This document shows, piece after piece, positions 52,624 through 63,177 of a stretch of DNA of 64,000 nt. The stretch covers positions 101,066-165,065 of the forward strand of contig NZ_BJXA01000010.1 of NCBI RefSeq assembly GCF_007990755.1, in the 5' to 3' direction. Position 1 is the stretch's first letter. Every line of letters begins with the position of its first letter. The notes under the pieces are model-generated. The model searched no databases and had not been told where the DNA came from. It worked only from the letters and a program-made list of their open reading frames with translations. This stretch comes from Nocardia ninae NBRC 108245 (GTDB lineage: Bacteria; Actinomycetota; Actinomycetes; Mycobacteriales; Mycobacteriaceae). Made by a program: the position numbers and the translations under genes.

Positions 52624-52677
52624 TCCCCCGCACGCGGCGGGGGAGTCTGTGGGCTCGGGGCCGTAGCGGCCCCGAGC
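52624..52677 (-). terminator. Two hairpins downstream of the DUF7873-type gene
   Basis: A 10-bp stem GCTCGGGGCC / GGCCCCGAGC with a 5-nt loop (52653-52677) lies four bases after the stop. A second 8-bp stem (CCCCCGC / GCGGGGG core, 52624-52644) follows, just before RNA unit 1. They may end the mRNA or act as processing points between mRNA and the RNAs. Confidence 0.65.
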
Positions 52678-52681
52678 GGGT

Positions 52682-53413
52682 TCAGTGGAAGAGGTAGCCG
52701 AAGATCGCGTCACCGGTCTTGCGATCGGTGACCTCGGTCCCGTTGGCCGCCTCGCGGGCGAACTGCACTGCCCGCTGGAGCTTTTCGACTCGCACGGCCA
52801 GTTCGTTGACTCGGCGGGCCGGGAGGGCGCCGGAGAAGCGCACCATCGTCCAGTAGCCGACGGTGATGTCCTCGTAGTACACCTCCACCTGGGCCGGGTG
52901 CTTCTCGGTCGCCTCGGCCTTCACGTGGTTACGCGGCACCTTCTTGGTGCGCATGGTGCGCACCGGGTCGGTGCGCCAGGTGTCGGAGGAGTCGTCAAAC
53001 GACCACACCTCGGCCGCGTCGAGCACCGGCAGCTTGCGCACGAAGGTGTGCAGCTCGGCCAGCTGCTTCTCCAGGAACAGCAGGTAGGAGACCGGCACGT
53101 CGCGCAGCAGCACCTCGCCCTCGACCGTCACATCGGCCTTGGCCTCGGTGTTCGCCCAGTCCTTGGTCGCGGTGACGTCGAACAGGCGGGTCAGCGTGGC
53201 CGCGGTCTGGCGCAGCACCTCCTCGGACTTCACCTGCACCCGGGTGGACTCCGACGGGATCTGCTCGCCCTCTTCGTCTTTCGGCTGATAGGTGCGCGCG
53301 ATACCGGCCAGCAGCGGTGCCTTCTGCAACGACCCGTGCGCCTCGGCCAGCTCGCGCAGCGCGCCGCTCTTGATGCCCTTCTCGACCGCAATGATCTGAT
53401 TCAGCTTCGTCAT
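52682..53413 (-). CDS. DUF7873-type conserved protein
   Basis: Soluble protein of 243 residues (MTKLNQIIAVEKGIKSGALRE; middle TRLFDVTATKDWANTEAKADV; end REAANGTEVTDRKTGDAIFGYLFH). I recall similar actinobacterial proteins under DUF7873; function unknown. Many Lys/Arg and an alternating helix/strand pattern, no signal peptide. ATG 53413 has GGGGAGG seven bases upstream. It lies directly upstream of the two permuted tRNA-like RNAs on the same strand, so RNA binding is a reasonable but untested idea. Confidence 0.65.
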   Translation of the reverse strand: MTKLNQIIAVEKGIKSGALRELAEAHGSLQKAPLLAGIARTYQPKDEEGEQIPSESTRVQVKSEEVLRQTAATLTRLFDVTATKDWANTEAKADVTVEGEVLLRDVPVSYLLFLEKQLAELHTFVRKLPVLDAAEVWSFDDSSDTWRTDPVRTMRTKKVPRNHVKAEATEKHPAQVEVYYEDITVGYWTMVRFSGALPARRVNELAVRVEKLQRAVQFAREAANGTEVTDRKTGDAIFGYLFH

Positions 53414-53638
53414 CTCTACCTCCCCGCCGCGCAATCCCGCGCGGTGCACCGACATTCGGCCCGGGATAACCGAATCCTCCCGTTTCGGAAACCCCGAGCT
53501 CCTGTGCCACGGTACGGACACGTGTCGGGTCGGCGCATCTCTTTTTCCGCGGTCGATGCGGGACGTGCCGTAAAGCACAGGGGTCGAGGCATTGTCGGCG
53601 GCTGCCCGGTTCGTAAGACTGTGCGGATGGGGACATCG

Positions 53639-54262
53639 ATGGAGACGGACCTGCTCGCGCGGTGGGTAGAGCTGGCGGGACCGGGGGCCGAGGCGGTGGG
53701 GGTCGAGCTGATCCGCCGCTATCAGGAAGCTCATCGGCAGTATCACACCGTTGATCACCTGGCCGCGATGCTCGGTGTCATCGATGAGCTGGCCGGCGAT
53801 GCCGAGGACGCCGACGCGGTCCGGTACGCGGCGTTCTTTCACGACGCGATCTACGCGGTCGATCGTTCGGACAATGAAGAGCAGAGTGCGGTGCTGGCCG
53901 AGGAAGTCCTTGAATCACTCGGTGCCGCACTGGAACTGGTCCGCGAGGTGGCCAGATTGGTGCGGCTTACCGCGACGCACGACCCGGCCGATGACGACCG
54001 GAACGGTGGTGTGCTCTGCGACGCCGACCTCGCGGTGCTGGCGGCCGACGAACAGGGGTATGCCGCGTACACGGCCGCGGTGCGGGCGGAATACCGGCAC
54101 GTGCCCGACGAACTGTTCCGGGCCGGGCGCGCGGCGGTGCTCCAGGGGCTCGCCGGGCAGCCTAGGTTGTTCCGAACACCTACGGCGCGAGCGCGATTCG
54201 AGGCTGCCGCGCGGGACAACCTCGACCGCGAGCTGGTCGCGTTGACAACGTCGACGGGCTGA
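53639..54262 (+). CDS. HD-domain protein (predicted metal-dependent phosphohydrolase)
   Basis: About 207 residues. His in YHTVDHLAAML, the HD pair in YAAFFHDAIYAV, and a later Asp in VLCDADLAVL give the HD metal site. Similar small actinobacterial HD proteins have no assigned substrate. Start 53639 follows GGGG by seven bases; ATG 53627 and GTG 53621 are in frame. Convergent with yaaA. Confidence 0.75.
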   Translation: METDLLARWVELAGPGAEAVGVELIRRYQEAHRQYHTVDHLAAMLGVIDELAGDAEDADAVRYAAFFHDAIYAVDRSDNEEQSAVLAEEVLESLGAALELVREVARLVRLTATHDPADDDRNGGVLCDADLAVLAADEQGYAAYTAAVRAEYRHVPDELFRAGRAAVLQGLAGQPRLFRTPTARARFEAAARDNLDRELVALTTSTG

Positions 54263-54277
54263 GCAGCGCAGGGCTTC

Positions 54278-55021
54278 TCAGGTGATGATCAAAAGCTCTG
54301 TCGGCGAGGCAATTTCGGTGCGCAACCCCGCTTTGCTCGCCACGCAGGCGAGTCCGCGCACGTCGGTGGGCTCGGCGCGGGTCAGCACGAGGGCGCGGGC
54401 GAGCAGGCCCTTGTGATGCTTGTTGAAGTGGCTCACCACGGTGCGGCTGCCGTCGGGGTGCTCGGTCAGCACGTTGGCCGTGACGGCGCCGGGGACGCGG
54501 CCGAGCTGCTGGTAGGTGCCGGAGCGCAGGTCGACGACCAGGTCGCCGTTGGCCTCGGCGAGCAGGGCGTCGGCGAGGGAGTCGCGCCACACCGCCGAAA
54601 GGGTCGGCAGGCCGGGCAGTTTCGAGCCGCCGGAGAGCCGGTAGGCGGGGATCGGGTCGCTCGCGCGCACCGCGCCGAACAGCGCCGAGCCGATGCCGAG
54701 TCGCACGTACGCCTTGGCCCGCTGCGATTTGCTGAACGAGCGCGCGTCGAGCGCGTCGTAGAGCACGCCGGTGTAGCGCTCCAGCGCGGGACGGGTGGGG
54801 GAGGTGCGCAATGCCGCGTTGCGGGCGATCTCGCTGTCAGCCCCCTTGCCGAGACCGAGCACGGTGCGCGCGGCGTCCGGGTCGGTGGCCAGCTTCGTCA
54901 CCGCGTCGACGAGCCGCTCGCGCACCGCTGTGAGCTGCGGCATCGACAGCGCGGCCAGGTCGAGGGGCACGTCGGTACCACCGTCGGACTTGGTTTCGGA
55001 GGGAGGCAGCAGCACCAGCAC
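54278..55021 (-). CDS. yaaA: Peroxide stress protein YaaA
   Basis: UPF0246/YaaA family, 247 residues: [15 protein letters not shown] at the start, [37 protein letters not shown] and [15 protein letters not shown]. In E. coli YaaA limits free iron and DNA damage under peroxide stress and binds DNA. Monocistronic and divergent from proS. Confidence 0.88.
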   Translation of the reverse strand: MLVLLPPSETKSDGGTDVPLDLAALSMPQLTAVRERLVDAVTKLATDPDAARTVLGLGKGADSEIARNAALRTSPTRPALERYTGVLYDALDARSFSKSQRAKAYVRLGIGSALFGAVRASDPIPAYRLSGGSKLPGLPTLSAVWRDSLADALLAEANGDLVVDLRSGTYQQLGRVPGAVTANVLTEHPDGSRTVVSHFNKHHKGLLARALVLTRAEPTDVRGLACVASKAGLRTEIASPTELLIIT

Positions 55022-55079
55022 GAGCGATTACGGTAATGCGTTGCGAGCAGCGTCGCGCCAGCGACTACCCTGTGCATCC

Positions 55080-56837
55080 GTGATCACCCGCCTCTCTCGC
55101 CTTTTCCTGCGTACCCTGCGCGACGATCCCGCCGACGCCGAGGTGCCCAGCCACAAACTGCTCGTCCGCGCCGGATACGTGCGACGCGTCGCGCCGGGCG
55201 TCTACTCCTGGCTGCCGCTGGGCCTGCGAGTGCTGCGCCGGGTCGAGAACGTGGTGCGCGAGGAGATGGACGCGATGGGCGCCCAGGAGATCTCGCTGCC
55301 CGCGCTGCTGCCGCGCGACCCGTACGAGACCACCAACCGGTGGACCGAGTACGGCGACAGCCTGTTCCGTCTGCAGGACCGCAAGGGCGCGGACTACCTG
55401 CTCGGCCCGACGCACGAGGAACTGTTCGCACTCACCGTGAAGGGCGAATACAACTCGTACAAGGACCTGCCGGTCACCCTGTACCAGATCCAGAACAAGT
55501 ACCGCGACGAGGAGCGGCCGCGCGCAGGCATCCTGCGCGGGCGCGAGTTCATCATGAAGGACTCGTACTCGTTCGACCTGGACGAGGACGGCCTGAAGGC
55601 GAGCTACGACGCGCATCGCGAAACGTACCAGCGGATCTTCGACCGGTTGCAGGTGAAGTACGTCATCGTGGCGGCCACCTCCGGCGCGATGGGCGGCAGC
55701 GCGTCCGAGGAGTTCCTGGCCGACAGCCCGGTCGGCGAGGACACGTATGTGCGCTGTGTCGAATCCGGTTACGCGGCGAACGTGGAGGCTGTGATCACGC
55801 CCGCGCCCGAGCCGCTGCCGATCGAGGGACAGCCCGAAGCGGTCGTGCACGACACCCCGAATACTCCCACCATCGCGACGCTCGTCGACTGGGCCAACGG
55901 CGCCGGGATCGCCGAGCAGTTCGGTCGCCCGGTCACCGCGGCCGACACCCTGAAGAACATCATGGTCAAGCTGCGCCACCCGGACGGCAAGGCCGAGATC
56001 GTCGGCGTCGGCATCCCCGGCGACCGCGAGGTCGACGACAAGCGCCTCGGTGCCTCCGTCGAGCCCGCCGAGGTCGAGTTGCTCACCGAGGCCGACTTCA
56101 CCGCGAACCCGTTCCTGGTGAAGGGCTACATCGGGCCGAAGGCATTGCAGGCCAATGGTGTTCGCTACCTGGTCGATCCCCGCGTGGTCACCGGCACCGC
56201 GTGGATCACCGGTGCGGACGCGCCGGGCAAGCACGTCGTCGGCCTCGTCGCAGGCCGGGACTTCACCCCGGACGGCACCATCGAGGCCGCCGAGGTCCGC
56301 GACGGCGACCCGTCGCCCGACGGCCGCGGCCCGTTGGTCGCGTCGCGCGGCATCGAGATCGGCCACATCTTCCAGCTCGGCCAGAAGTACACCAACGCCT
56401 TCGACGTCGACGTGCTCGGCGAGAACGGCAAGCCGGTGCGCCTGACCATGGGCTCCTACGGCGTCGGCGTCTCCCGCATGGTCGCGGTGATCGCCGAGCA
56501 GCAGCACGACGAGAAGGGCCTGCGCTGGCCCGCCGAGATCGCGCCCTACGACGTGCACGTCGTCATCGCGAACAAGGACGAGGCGGCCCGCGCCGGCGCC
56601 GAAGAAGTCGTGGCCGGCCTCAACGCCCAAGGCCTCGACGTCCTCTTCGACGACCGCACCGCTTCCCCCGGCGTCAAGTTCAAGGACGCCGAACTGCTCG
56701 GCATGCCCCTGGTCCTCGTCGTCGGCCGCGGCTGGGCCGAAGGCAAGGTCGAACTCCGCGACCGCTTCACCGGCGAAGCCGAGGATCTCCCCGCCGACTC
56801 CGCCGTCGCTGCGGTAGTCGCCAGGGTCCGCGGCTGA
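55080..56837 (+). CDS. proS: Prolyl-tRNA synthetase
   Basis: Class II synthetase of 585 residues, bacterial type with the YbaK-like editing insertion (about residues 230-400). Motif 2 region [25 protein letters not shown], motif 3 [18 protein letters not shown]-terminal anticodon-binding domain ([12 protein letters not shown] to the end). GTG 55080 starts the conserved N-terminus ([21 protein letters not shown]). A very strong terminator follows. Confidence 0.95.
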   Translation: MITRLSRLFLRTLRDDPADAEVPSHKLLVRAGYVRRVAPGVYSWLPLGLRVLRRVENVVREEMDAMGAQEISLPALLPRDPYETTNRWTEYGDSLFRLQDRKGADYLLGPTHEELFALTVKGEYNSYKDLPVTLYQIQNKYRDEERPRAGILRGREFIMKDSYSFDLDEDGLKASYDAHRETYQRIFDRLQVKYVIVAATSGAMGGSASEEFLADSPVGEDTYVRCVESGYAANVEAVITPAPEPLPIEGQPEAVVHDTPNTPTIATLVDWANGAGIAEQFGRPVTAADTLKNIMVKLRHPDGKAEIVGVGIPGDREVDDKRLGASVEPAEVELLTEADFTANPFLVKGYIGPKALQANGVRYLVDPRVVTGTAWITGADAPGKHVVGLVAGRDFTPDGTIEAAEVRDGDPSPDGRGPLVASRGIEIGHIFQLGQKYTNAFDVDVLGENGKPVRLTMGSYGVGVSRMVAVIAEQQHDEKGLRWPAEIAPYDVHVVIANKDEAARAGAEEVVAGLNAQGLDVLFDDRTASPGVKFKDAELLGMPLVLVVGRGWAEGKVELRDRFTGEAEDLPADSAVAAVVARVRG

Positions 56838-56852
56838 CCCACCACCTCGACC

Positions 56853-56888
56853 AGCGCGGCCCCGATGGATACCCATCGGGGCCGCGCT
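56853..56888 (+). terminator. Terminator of proS
   Basis: Perfect 16-bp stem (AGCGCGGCCCCGATGG and complement) with a 4-nt loop ATAC, followed by a T-rich stretch. Confidence 0.92.
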
Positions 56889-57542
56889 GTTTACTTTCAC
56901 CCCAACCCACAGAGCGTCCCTACCTGTCACAGGGCGTCCAGCCACTGTAAGAGGGTGAGACCCCTGCCGACCAAGAGGTTTCACCTCGCCTGGAGAGTTT
57001 GGAACGCAACCACAGCCAGATGACCACGCTGGAACTTCACGTCGCGTGACTGACTGCGGAGGTAGGCCGGGTACGGCAGGCGGCGTGCTCAGCACTACTC
57101 ACGGGAAAACCTGGGTGGGTCTTCAGCTCACTGGACTGCTCACTCGGGGAGTTTTGGTTGTGCCTGGGGAGGTGCGCCTTTGCCAGGGTTTGTTGGTGTA
57201 CCTGTTCAGTGGTGTCTGCTCAGGACTTCTCGGGTGTGCTTGCTCGGGGTTGATGACTGTTTGTGGGATGCCCGGATAGTGCTGGGCGCGTGGGTTGGGG
57301 TTCCCGGCTTTCTCTTCCGCGGCTTGGGATGGGCAGGGTGAAGGTCCCGGCGTGAGGACTGGCTGTGGTGCTGTTTTCGGGATTCTTCGAGGAGCGGGAC
57401 CGGTCCGCGGGAAGTGGGCGTTCCAAGCGGAGTGGGCGGTAAACAGGAAGTGGGCGGTCCAAAGGGCGTGGCCGCAGCGGTCGGTCGGGACAACCGCGGT
57501 TAGGCCGGGCTGGGTCCGATGGAGTGCGAGTGGCCCGCGGTC
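56889..57542. other. Non-coding stretch before the 72-bp repeats
   Basis: No recognisable gene in any frame. G/T-rich on the plus strand, with short direct repeats such as AGTGGGCG three times at 57411-57460. A 77-codon plus ORF at 57046 is Gly/Val/Leu-rich without family features and is not supported. Confidence 0.5.
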
Positions 57543-58120
57543 ATGTCCCGCTGGACAGGGTGGGTGGTAGCCGGTGGGACATGAGGGCGGAGAAGCGTGA
57601 GTAGGGCCGCCGTTATGTCCCGCCGGGTGGTGTTGGGCATGGCCGATGGGACATAGCGGCGGGGAAGTGTGACTGGGGCCGTCGTCATGTCCCGCCCTGT
57701 GGTGCTGGGTATGGCCGATGGGACATGGGGCGGGGTGTTTGCCGGGGCGCGGTCATGTCCCGTGATTTTGGGGTGGTGGTCGGCATGGGACATGGGCGGG
57801 GAAGCCGGCGTCGTGTCTCGTTGATCATGAGTGAGGTGTTAATTGCTGGTCGGTGGTTCCGTTGGCGAGGGATTGGCACCTGCACTGGGGCGTAGACGCG
57901 GGTTGAGGGTGCCGGTGCGAGATCCGCGGGACACGGGGCCGTCAAGGTGTGAGTGGGGCCGCCGTGATGTCCCGCCGGGTGGTGCTGGGTATGGCCAATG
58001 GGACATGGCGGCGGGGAAGTGTGAGTGGGGCCGTCGTTATGTCCCGTTGGGTGGTTTTGGGCATGGCCGATGGGACATGGGAGCGTGCGGGTGTGAGTGG
58101 GGGCGCCGTTGTGTCCCGTT
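57543..58120. repeat. 72-bp tandem repeat array with internal palindromes
   Basis: Six clear units plus degenerate ones. Each carries ATGTCCC and, 33 bases on (32 in one), GGGACAT. ATGTCCC starts at 57543, 57615, 57687, 57755, 57967 and 58039, with a GTGTCCC unit at 58111; spacing is 72 bp (once 68). Between arms, GGTGGTGCTGGGTATGGCC recurs; between units, GGCGGGGAAGTGTGAGTGGG. The stretch 57800-57960 is a decayed section. No coding sense and no spacers of CRISPR kind. Confidence 0.9.
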
Positions 58121-58311
58121 GATCACGCACCGTGGGCTGCGGTGGGCTGATGTGCGCCCTCCCCCGGGATCCGTGCGCATTCGGGTATCCGTAGGGGTGC
58201 AGGCCACGAGAGAGGGTGCGGATCTTGATGGGATGGGGCGGGGGAGGCGACCTACGGGAGCGTAGGCGAGATTTGCTGTGTGACGTTGGGCAGACCTGCT
58301 CCGGCGTGCTG

Positions 58312-58325
58312 TTACCCGCTGGTAA
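58312..58325. promoter_or_regulatory. Palindromic operator candidate upstream of acyl-CoA dehydrogenase
   Basis: TTACC-CGCT-GGTAA, perfect arms, nine bases before the start codon. The form is typical of TetR-type sites upstream of lipid genes, though no TetR gene is in the window. Confidence 0.45.
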
Positions 58326-58334
58326 GTTAACGGC

Positions 58335-60086
58335 ATGACGAGCACCGATCCGTTGTTGTTCAACCCGGCCACTTACGACCCGAAGCAGTTCGATGCCGAG
58401 ACCCGGCGGCTGTTGCGGGCGACGATCGAGTGGTTCGAGGGGCGGGGCAAGCGCCAGCTGCTCGCCGACGACGCGGACGCGGTGTGGACGGCGGAGTTCC
58501 TGGACTTCGTCGCGAAGGAGAAGCTGTTCGCCACCTTCCTGACGCCGGCCGCCTATGCCGATGGTGACGAGAACCGGCGCTGGGATGCGGCGCGCAACGC
58601 GGCGCTGTCGGAGATCTTCGGCTTCTACGGTCTGGCGTACTGGTACGCCGAGCAGGTGACCATCCTCGGACTCGGCCCGATCTGGCAGAGCGACAACGAG
58701 GAAGCCAAGAAGCGGGCGGCCGCCGACCTGGCCGAGGGCCAGGTGATGGCGTTCGGGCTCTCCGAGCGCGAGCACGGCGCCGACATCTACAACACCGACC
58801 TGGTGCTGACCCCGAGCGCACCGGGCAGCGACGACGCCGAGGCGGGCATCCTGTTCCGCGCCAACGGTGAGAAGTACTACATCGGCAACGGCAATGTGGC
58901 GAGCATGGTTTCGGTGTTCTCGCGGCGCGCGGACGTCGAGGGCGCGGACGGCTACGTGTGGTTCGCCGCGGACAGTCGGCACGAGAACTACCGGCTGCTC
59001 GGCAATGTCGTGCACCAGCAGATGTACGTCAGCACGTTCCGTCTGGAGAACTACCCGGTGCGCGCGCAGGACATCCTGCACACCGGACCCGAGGCGTTCT
59101 CGGCGGCGCTGAACACCGTCAACGTGGGCAAGTTCAACCTCTGTCACGGCGGCATCGGCATGGTCGAGCACTCCTTCTACGAGGCGATCACGCACGCGAA
59201 CAACCGCATCCTCTACGGCAACCCGGTCACCGAGTTCCCGCATGTGCGAACGAATTTCGTCGACGCCTACGCCCGCATCGTGGCGATGAAGCTGTTCAGC
59301 GACCGCGCCGTCGACTACTTCCGCAGCGCGAGCCTGGAGGACCGGCGCTACCTGCTGTTCAACCCGATGACGAAGTCCAAGGTGACCTCCGAGGGCGAGA
59401 CCGTGATGACGCTGCTGCTGGATGTGCTCGCGGCCAAGGGCTTCGAGAAGAACACCTACTTCGCTGAGGTGGCGCGGCTGATCAACACGCTGCCCCGGCT
59501 CGAGGGCACCGTGCACGTGAACGTCGGGCAGATCCTGAAGTTCATGCCGAACTACCTGTTCAACCCGAAGGAGTACCCGGAGATCGGCACCCGCCGGGAC
59601 GCCGCCGACGACGAGTTCTTCTGGCGTCAGGGCCCGGCCCGCGGCGCGGGCAAGGTGCAGTTCGCCGACTGGACGCCCGCGTACGCGAAGCACGCGGACA
59701 TCCCCAACGTCGGCCGCTTCTTCGAGCAGGCCCAAGCACTGCGCACGCTGCTGACCACCGCGGCACCGAGCGGCGACCAGCAGAAGGACCTGGACTTCAT
59801 GCTGACCATCGGCCACCTGTTCTCCCTGGTGGTCTACGGCCAGCTGATCCTGGAGCAGGCCGCCATCACCGGCCTGGACCGCGATCTGCTCGACCAGATC
59901 TTCGACTTCCAGATCCGTGACTTCAACACTTACGCCACCACCCTCTACGGCAAGCCGTCCGCCACCCCCGACCAACAGGGTTGGGCCGCTTCGGCGTTGC
60001 GTCCGCCGGTCGCCGACCGGGCCCGCTTCGACCGCGTCTGGGCCGAGGTGGCGTCGTACGACGGTGCGTACGAGATGCGCCCGTAG
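58335..60086 (+). CDS. Acyl-CoA dehydrogenase family protein
   Basis: 583 residues, longer than classical members. GQVMAFGLSEREHGADIYNTDLVL is the flavin-binding strand, KYYIGNGNVASM follows, and the helical C-terminal domain includes GGIGMVEHSFYEAITHANNRILYG. Likely FAD-dependent dehydrogenation of an unknown acyl-CoA; the catalytic Glu was not placed with certainty. It is isolated between the repeat array and a convergent DUF4439 gene. Confidence 0.78.
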   Translation: MTSTDPLLFNPATYDPKQFDAETRRLLRATIEWFEGRGKRQLLADDADAVWTAEFLDFVAKEKLFATFLTPAAYADGDENRRWDAARNAALSEIFGFYGLAYWYAEQVTILGLGPIWQSDNEEAKKRAAADLAEGQVMAFGLSEREHGADIYNTDLVLTPSAPGSDDAEAGILFRANGEKYYIGNGNVASMVSVFSRRADVEGADGYVWFAADSRHENYRLLGNVVHQQMYVSTFRLENYPVRAQDILHTGPEAFSAALNTVNVGKFNLCHGGIGMVEHSFYEAITHANNRILYGNPVTEFPHVRTNFVDAYARIVAMKLFSDRAVDYFRSASLEDRRYLLFNPMTKSKVTSEGETVMTLLLDVLAAKGFEKNTYFAEVARLINTLPRLEGTVHVNVGQILKFMPNYLFNPKEYPEIGTRRDAADDEFFWRQGPARGAGKVQFADWTPAYAKHADIPNVGRFFEQAQALRTLLTTAAPSGDQQKDLDFMLTIGHLFSLVVYGQLILEQAAITGLDRDLLDQIFDFQIRDFNTYATTLYGKPSATPDQQGWAASALRPPVADRARFDRVWAEVASYDGAYEMRP

Positions 60087-60100
60087 GCTGAGAATTCCGC

Positions 60101-60137
60101 AAAGGCCGGTCCCGCGAACACTGCGGGACCGGCCTTT
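60101..60137. terminator. Bidirectional terminator
   Basis: 15-bp perfect stem AAAGGCCGGTCCCGC / GCGGGACCGGCCTTT, 7-nt loop. A and T runs at the two ends suit both converging genes. Confidence 0.92.
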
Positions 60138-60144
60138 TGCCGAG

Positions 60145-60579
60145 TCAGACTTTGCCGGGGAAGGCCACCGTCGGCGGATTGGTACCCAGGATCGCCTGCC
60201 AAGTGGCAAGGCGCACCGCGCATTCGGTGAGCGCATCAATGCCCAACCGGCGCACGGGCTCGGTGTCGGCGCGCTCGACCACCGAGCGCCAGGCGACGGC
60301 GGTGTCGTTCTCGACCGTCGCCGCCAGCCGGGCGGCCGGAATCGGGTCGTTGACGGCGAACGGAACGGTGTAGGCGGCGCTCGGCGGGGGCGCGGTGGCA
60401 CCGCCCGCCTTCAGGGCGTCGATGGTGCTGTCCCGACGCGCACGATGGGCGGCGGTGGTCTCGGCGACCAGTCGGCCGCGTTCGGCGGAGGCGTACGCGG
60501 CGATCACCCCGTAGGCGTACACGGCGCCGTACTCGGCGTTCAGCGCATCGAGCAGAGCTCGACGTTCGGCTTCGGTCAT
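60145..60579 (-). CDS. Ferritin-like DUF4439 protein
   Basis: 144 residues, all-helical: LLDALNAEYGAVYAYGVIAAYASAERGRLVAETTAAHRARRD, then AARLAATVENDTAVAWRSVVERAD and TECAVRLATWQAILG. This is the DUF4439 ferritin-like bundle found beside rimP in mycobacteria. Metal ligands are only partly kept. The start overlaps the upstream lipoprotein gene's stop by ATGA. Function unknown. Confidence 0.8.
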   Translation of the reverse strand: MTEAERRALLDALNAEYGAVYAYGVIAAYASAERGRLVAETTAAHRARRDSTIDALKAGGATAPPPSAAYTVPFAVNDPIPAARLAATVENDTAVAWRSVVERADTEPVRRLGIDALTECAVRLATWQAILGTNPPTVAFPGKV

Positions 60580-61181
60580 GCGAGCAACACCCCCGCCTGA
60601 GCCGCGCAGGCCGCGCTGATCGACGCGAGCAGCCCGGCCCGGTACCCCGACTGGGTGCGCGCCAGTTCGGCGGCCGACTGCCGTGACTTGGCGAGCTGAG
60701 CGCGTAGCGCGTCCACGGTCGGCGGCGTGGTCGGCGGCACGGCCGTACCGGAGCCCACCGCGGCCGGGTCCGCGGGCTGGCCGGGACCGTTCGCGCGGGT
60801 GCGGTGGACCGGCTTGGTGCCGTCGCCGTAGACGCCGATCACCCGATCGATCTCGGCCTTCAAAGCGTCTGCGTGCGCGGTCCTTTCGGCCGCGATCGCG
60901 GTCAGCGCACCGTGCCGCTGCGGCGCCAGCGCGATGGCCGCGGTCGCCGCCGCGGCATCGGCTCGGGCCAGAACCTCTTGGGCGGCAAGCGGATCCGGCT
61001 CGTACACCTTGTCCTCGGTGCCGCAGCCCGCGGCCGCGCCGAGCGCGAACAGGCCGGCCGTGCCGCCACCGGCAAGCCGTAACATGCTGCGGCGGCCCAT
61101 GGTGAACCGGGAATCGTGCCGGTCGGACGGGATGCCGGAGGTGCGCGCAGCGCTCGGCTGCGCGGGAAGGCGGATAGGCAC
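60576..61181 (-). CDS. Tat-type lipoprotein coupled to the DUF4439 gene
   Basis: 201 residues. Twin-arginine motif ([12 protein letters not shown], Arg30-Arg31) and lipobox AAAGC (Cys53), so exported folded and lipidated. The mature part is Ala-rich and helical ([45 protein letters not shown]) and looks like a second ferritin-like bundle. Translationally coupled to the DUF4439 gene; the pair may work together on the membrane surface. Confidence 0.75.
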   Translation of the reverse strand: MPIRLPAQPSAARTSGIPSDRHDSRFTMGRRSMLRLAGGGTAGLFALGAAAGCGTEDKVYEPDPLAAQEVLARADAAAATAAIALAPQRHGALTAIAAERTAHADALKAEIDRVIGVYGDGTKPVHRTRANGPGQPADPAAVGSGTAVPPTTPPTVDALRAQLAKSRQSAAELARTQSGYRAGLLASISAACAAQAGVLLA

Positions 61182-61409
61182 GGCACCATCGTGCCAGATT
61201 CGCGAGGGGCCACCGGACCAGGCATCGGTGTTCGATCTTGGGCTGCCGCGGGTCGGTGCGGTTACGCTTCGCTGCCGCCGTCGCGCACCCGCGTCGTGGC
61301 GCGCGTAGTGCCTGCCCGATGGTCCTTTACACTCTCTGGGCGCGTTACGCTAGACCCTCGGTAGAAGAAATTCCGACCGCCGTCACAACTGAACCAGGAG
61401 CCGCCCCAT

Positions 61410-62084
61410 ATGCCGATGCCGACCGAGGAAAGGCTGAGCCAGCTGATAGCTGGACTCGTCGAACGCCGAGGATTCGACCTCGAGGGCGTCGATATTTCGA
61501 CGACCGGCAAGCATGCGGACGCGCAGGCTCGACTGAAGGTGATCGTCGACAGCGACGGCCCTTCCGATCTGGACACCATCGCCGCTCTCAGCACCGAGCT
61601 TTCGGAGTTGCTGGACGAGGCAGGCGATTTCGGGGAAACCCCATACCTGTTGGAAGTCACCACACCGGGCGTGGACCGCCCGCTCACCGCCGACCGGCAC
61701 TGGCGTCGCGCGCGCGGGCGGAAGGTGCGCGTCCACCTGCGCGAGGGCGCGCAGGCCCCCGAGCCGGATGGCTCGGCGAAGTTCGAGGCCAGGGTCGGCG
61801 AGCTCAGCGGCGATACAGTGGCCCTGGTACTCGGCGGCAAACACAAGCCGCACCGGGTGCGGATTCCGGTAGCCGATATCGCCGAGGCGGTGGTGCAGGT
61901 CGAGTTCGCCAAGCCGGGCGCCAGGGAATTGGAGCTGGCCGGCGGCGTGGTCCCCGGCCGCCCGGTCCCTGGTCAAGAAGACGACGTGCCGGCGGTCGAC
62001 GCCGCGGATGTTCGAGGATCAACACCATTACTACCCGAATCAATACCAGCGTCCGATTCGCCGACCGAAGGGATCGTGGAATGA
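61410..62084 (+). CDS. rimP: Ribosome maturation factor RimP
   Basis: 30S subunit maturation factor, 224 residues. N-terminal domain [29 protein letters not shown] and [28 protein letters not shown]-terminal SH3-like domain ([21 protein letters not shown]). A 50-residue acidic tail is longer than in many homologues. First gene of the rimP-nusA-ylxR-infB operon; overlaps nusA by ATGA. Confidence 0.93.
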   Translation: MPMPTEERLSQLIAGLVERRGFDLEGVDISTTGKHADAQARLKVIVDSDGPSDLDTIAALSTELSELLDEAGDFGETPYLLEVTTPGVDRPLTADRHWRRARGRKVRVHLREGAQAPEPDGSAKFEARVGELSGDTVALVLGGKHKPHRVRIPVADIAEAVVQVEFAKPGARELELAGGVVPGRPVPGQEDDVPAVDAADVRGSTPLLPESIPASDSPTEGIVE

Positions 62085-63112
62085 ACATCGAAATCGAAGC
62101 CCTGCGTGCGATCGTCGCCGACAAGGGAATCTCGATCGAGACCGTGATCTCCGCGATCGAGTCGGCGCTGCTCACCGCTTACCGGCACACCGAGGGCCAC
62201 CAGCCCAACGCGCGCATCGACATCAACCAGAAGACCGGAACGGTCCGGGTGATGGCGCGCGAGCTGGACGCCGACGGCAACATGGTCTCCGAATGGGACG
62301 ACACCCCAGAGGGTTTCGGCCGGATCGCGGCGACCACCGCGCGCCAGGTGGTGCTGCAGCGGCTGCGGGACGCCGAGAACGAGAAGTCCTTCGGCGAGTT
62401 CTCCACGCACGAGGGCGACATCGTCGGCGGCGTGGTGCAGCGCGACGCGAGAGCCAACGCCCGCGGCACCATCGTGGTGCGCATCGGCAGCGAGTTGCAC
62501 GGCACGGAGGGTCTGATCCCGCCCGCCGAGCAGGTGCCGGGGGAGACCTACGAGCACGGCGACCGGATCAAGTGTTACGTCGTCGGTGTCTCGCGTGGTC
62601 CGCGCGGCCCGCAGATCACGCTGTCGCGCACGCATCCGAATCTGGTGCGGCGGCTGTTCGCGCTCGAGGTGCCCGAGATCGCCGACGGCTCCGTCGAAAT
62701 CGTCGCGGTGGCGCGCGAGGCCGGGCACCGCTCCAAGATCGCGGTGCGCAGCACCGTGTCCGGGGTGAACGCCAAGGGCGCCTGCATCGGGCCGATGGGC
62801 CAGCGCGTGCGCAATGTGATGAGCGAGCTGGCCGGCGAGAAGATCGACATCATCGATTACGCCGAGGATCCGGCGACGTTTGTCGGCAATGCGCTCTCGC
62901 CATCGAAAGTGGTGTCGGTCACCATTGTCGATCCGGAGGCGCGCGCCGCGCGAGTCGTGGTGCCCGATTTCCAGCTCTCGCTGGCCATCGGCAAGGAGGG
63001 GCAGAACGCCCGTCTGGCCGCCCGGCTGACCGGCTGGCGGATCGATATCCGCAGCGATGCCGCCCCTGACATGGGCGGCGGCTCGGTGCGGACCGAGGCC
63101 CACCGCAGTTGA
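62081..63112 (+). CDS. nusA: Transcription factor NusA
   Basis: 343 residues, the short actinobacterial form. N-terminal RNA-polymerase-binding domain, S1 domain ([33 protein letters not shown]), then KH domains ([31 protein letters not shown] and [25 protein letters not shown]). Controls pausing, termination and antitermination. ATG overlaps the rimP stop. Confidence 0.96.
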   Translation: MNIEIEALRAIVADKGISIETVISAIESALLTAYRHTEGHQPNARIDINQKTGTVRVMARELDADGNMVSEWDDTPEGFGRIAATTARQVVLQRLRDAENEKSFGEFSTHEGDIVGGVVQRDARANARGTIVVRIGSELHGTEGLIPPAEQVPGETYEHGDRIKCYVVGVSRGPRGPQITLSRTHPNLVRRLFALEVPEIADGSVEIVAVAREAGHRSKIAVRSTVSGVNAKGACIGPMGQRVRNVMSELAGEKIDIIDYAEDPATFVGNALSPSKVVSVTIVDPEARAARVVVPDFQLSLAIGKEGQNARLAARLTGWRIDIRSDAAPDMGGGSVRTEAHRS

Positions 63113-63177
63113 CCGGAACCGACGCGGCGCACCGTCCGTTGGACGGGACGGGTCGGGAATCGGACCGTCGGGATGAC

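Noticed and set aside
52311-52697. 128-codon plus-strand ORF with GVEPAP and GTRTP-type stretches
   Set aside because: These are typical chance translations of T-arms; the region is better explained by the two RNA units on the other strand.
57046-57279. 77-codon ORF in the gap after proS
   Set aside because: Low-complexity Gly/Val/Leu translation of G/T-rich DNA without any recognisable pattern.
57543-58120. CRISPR array
   Set aside because: The whole 72-bp unit is repeated, there are no unique spacers and no cas genes nearby.
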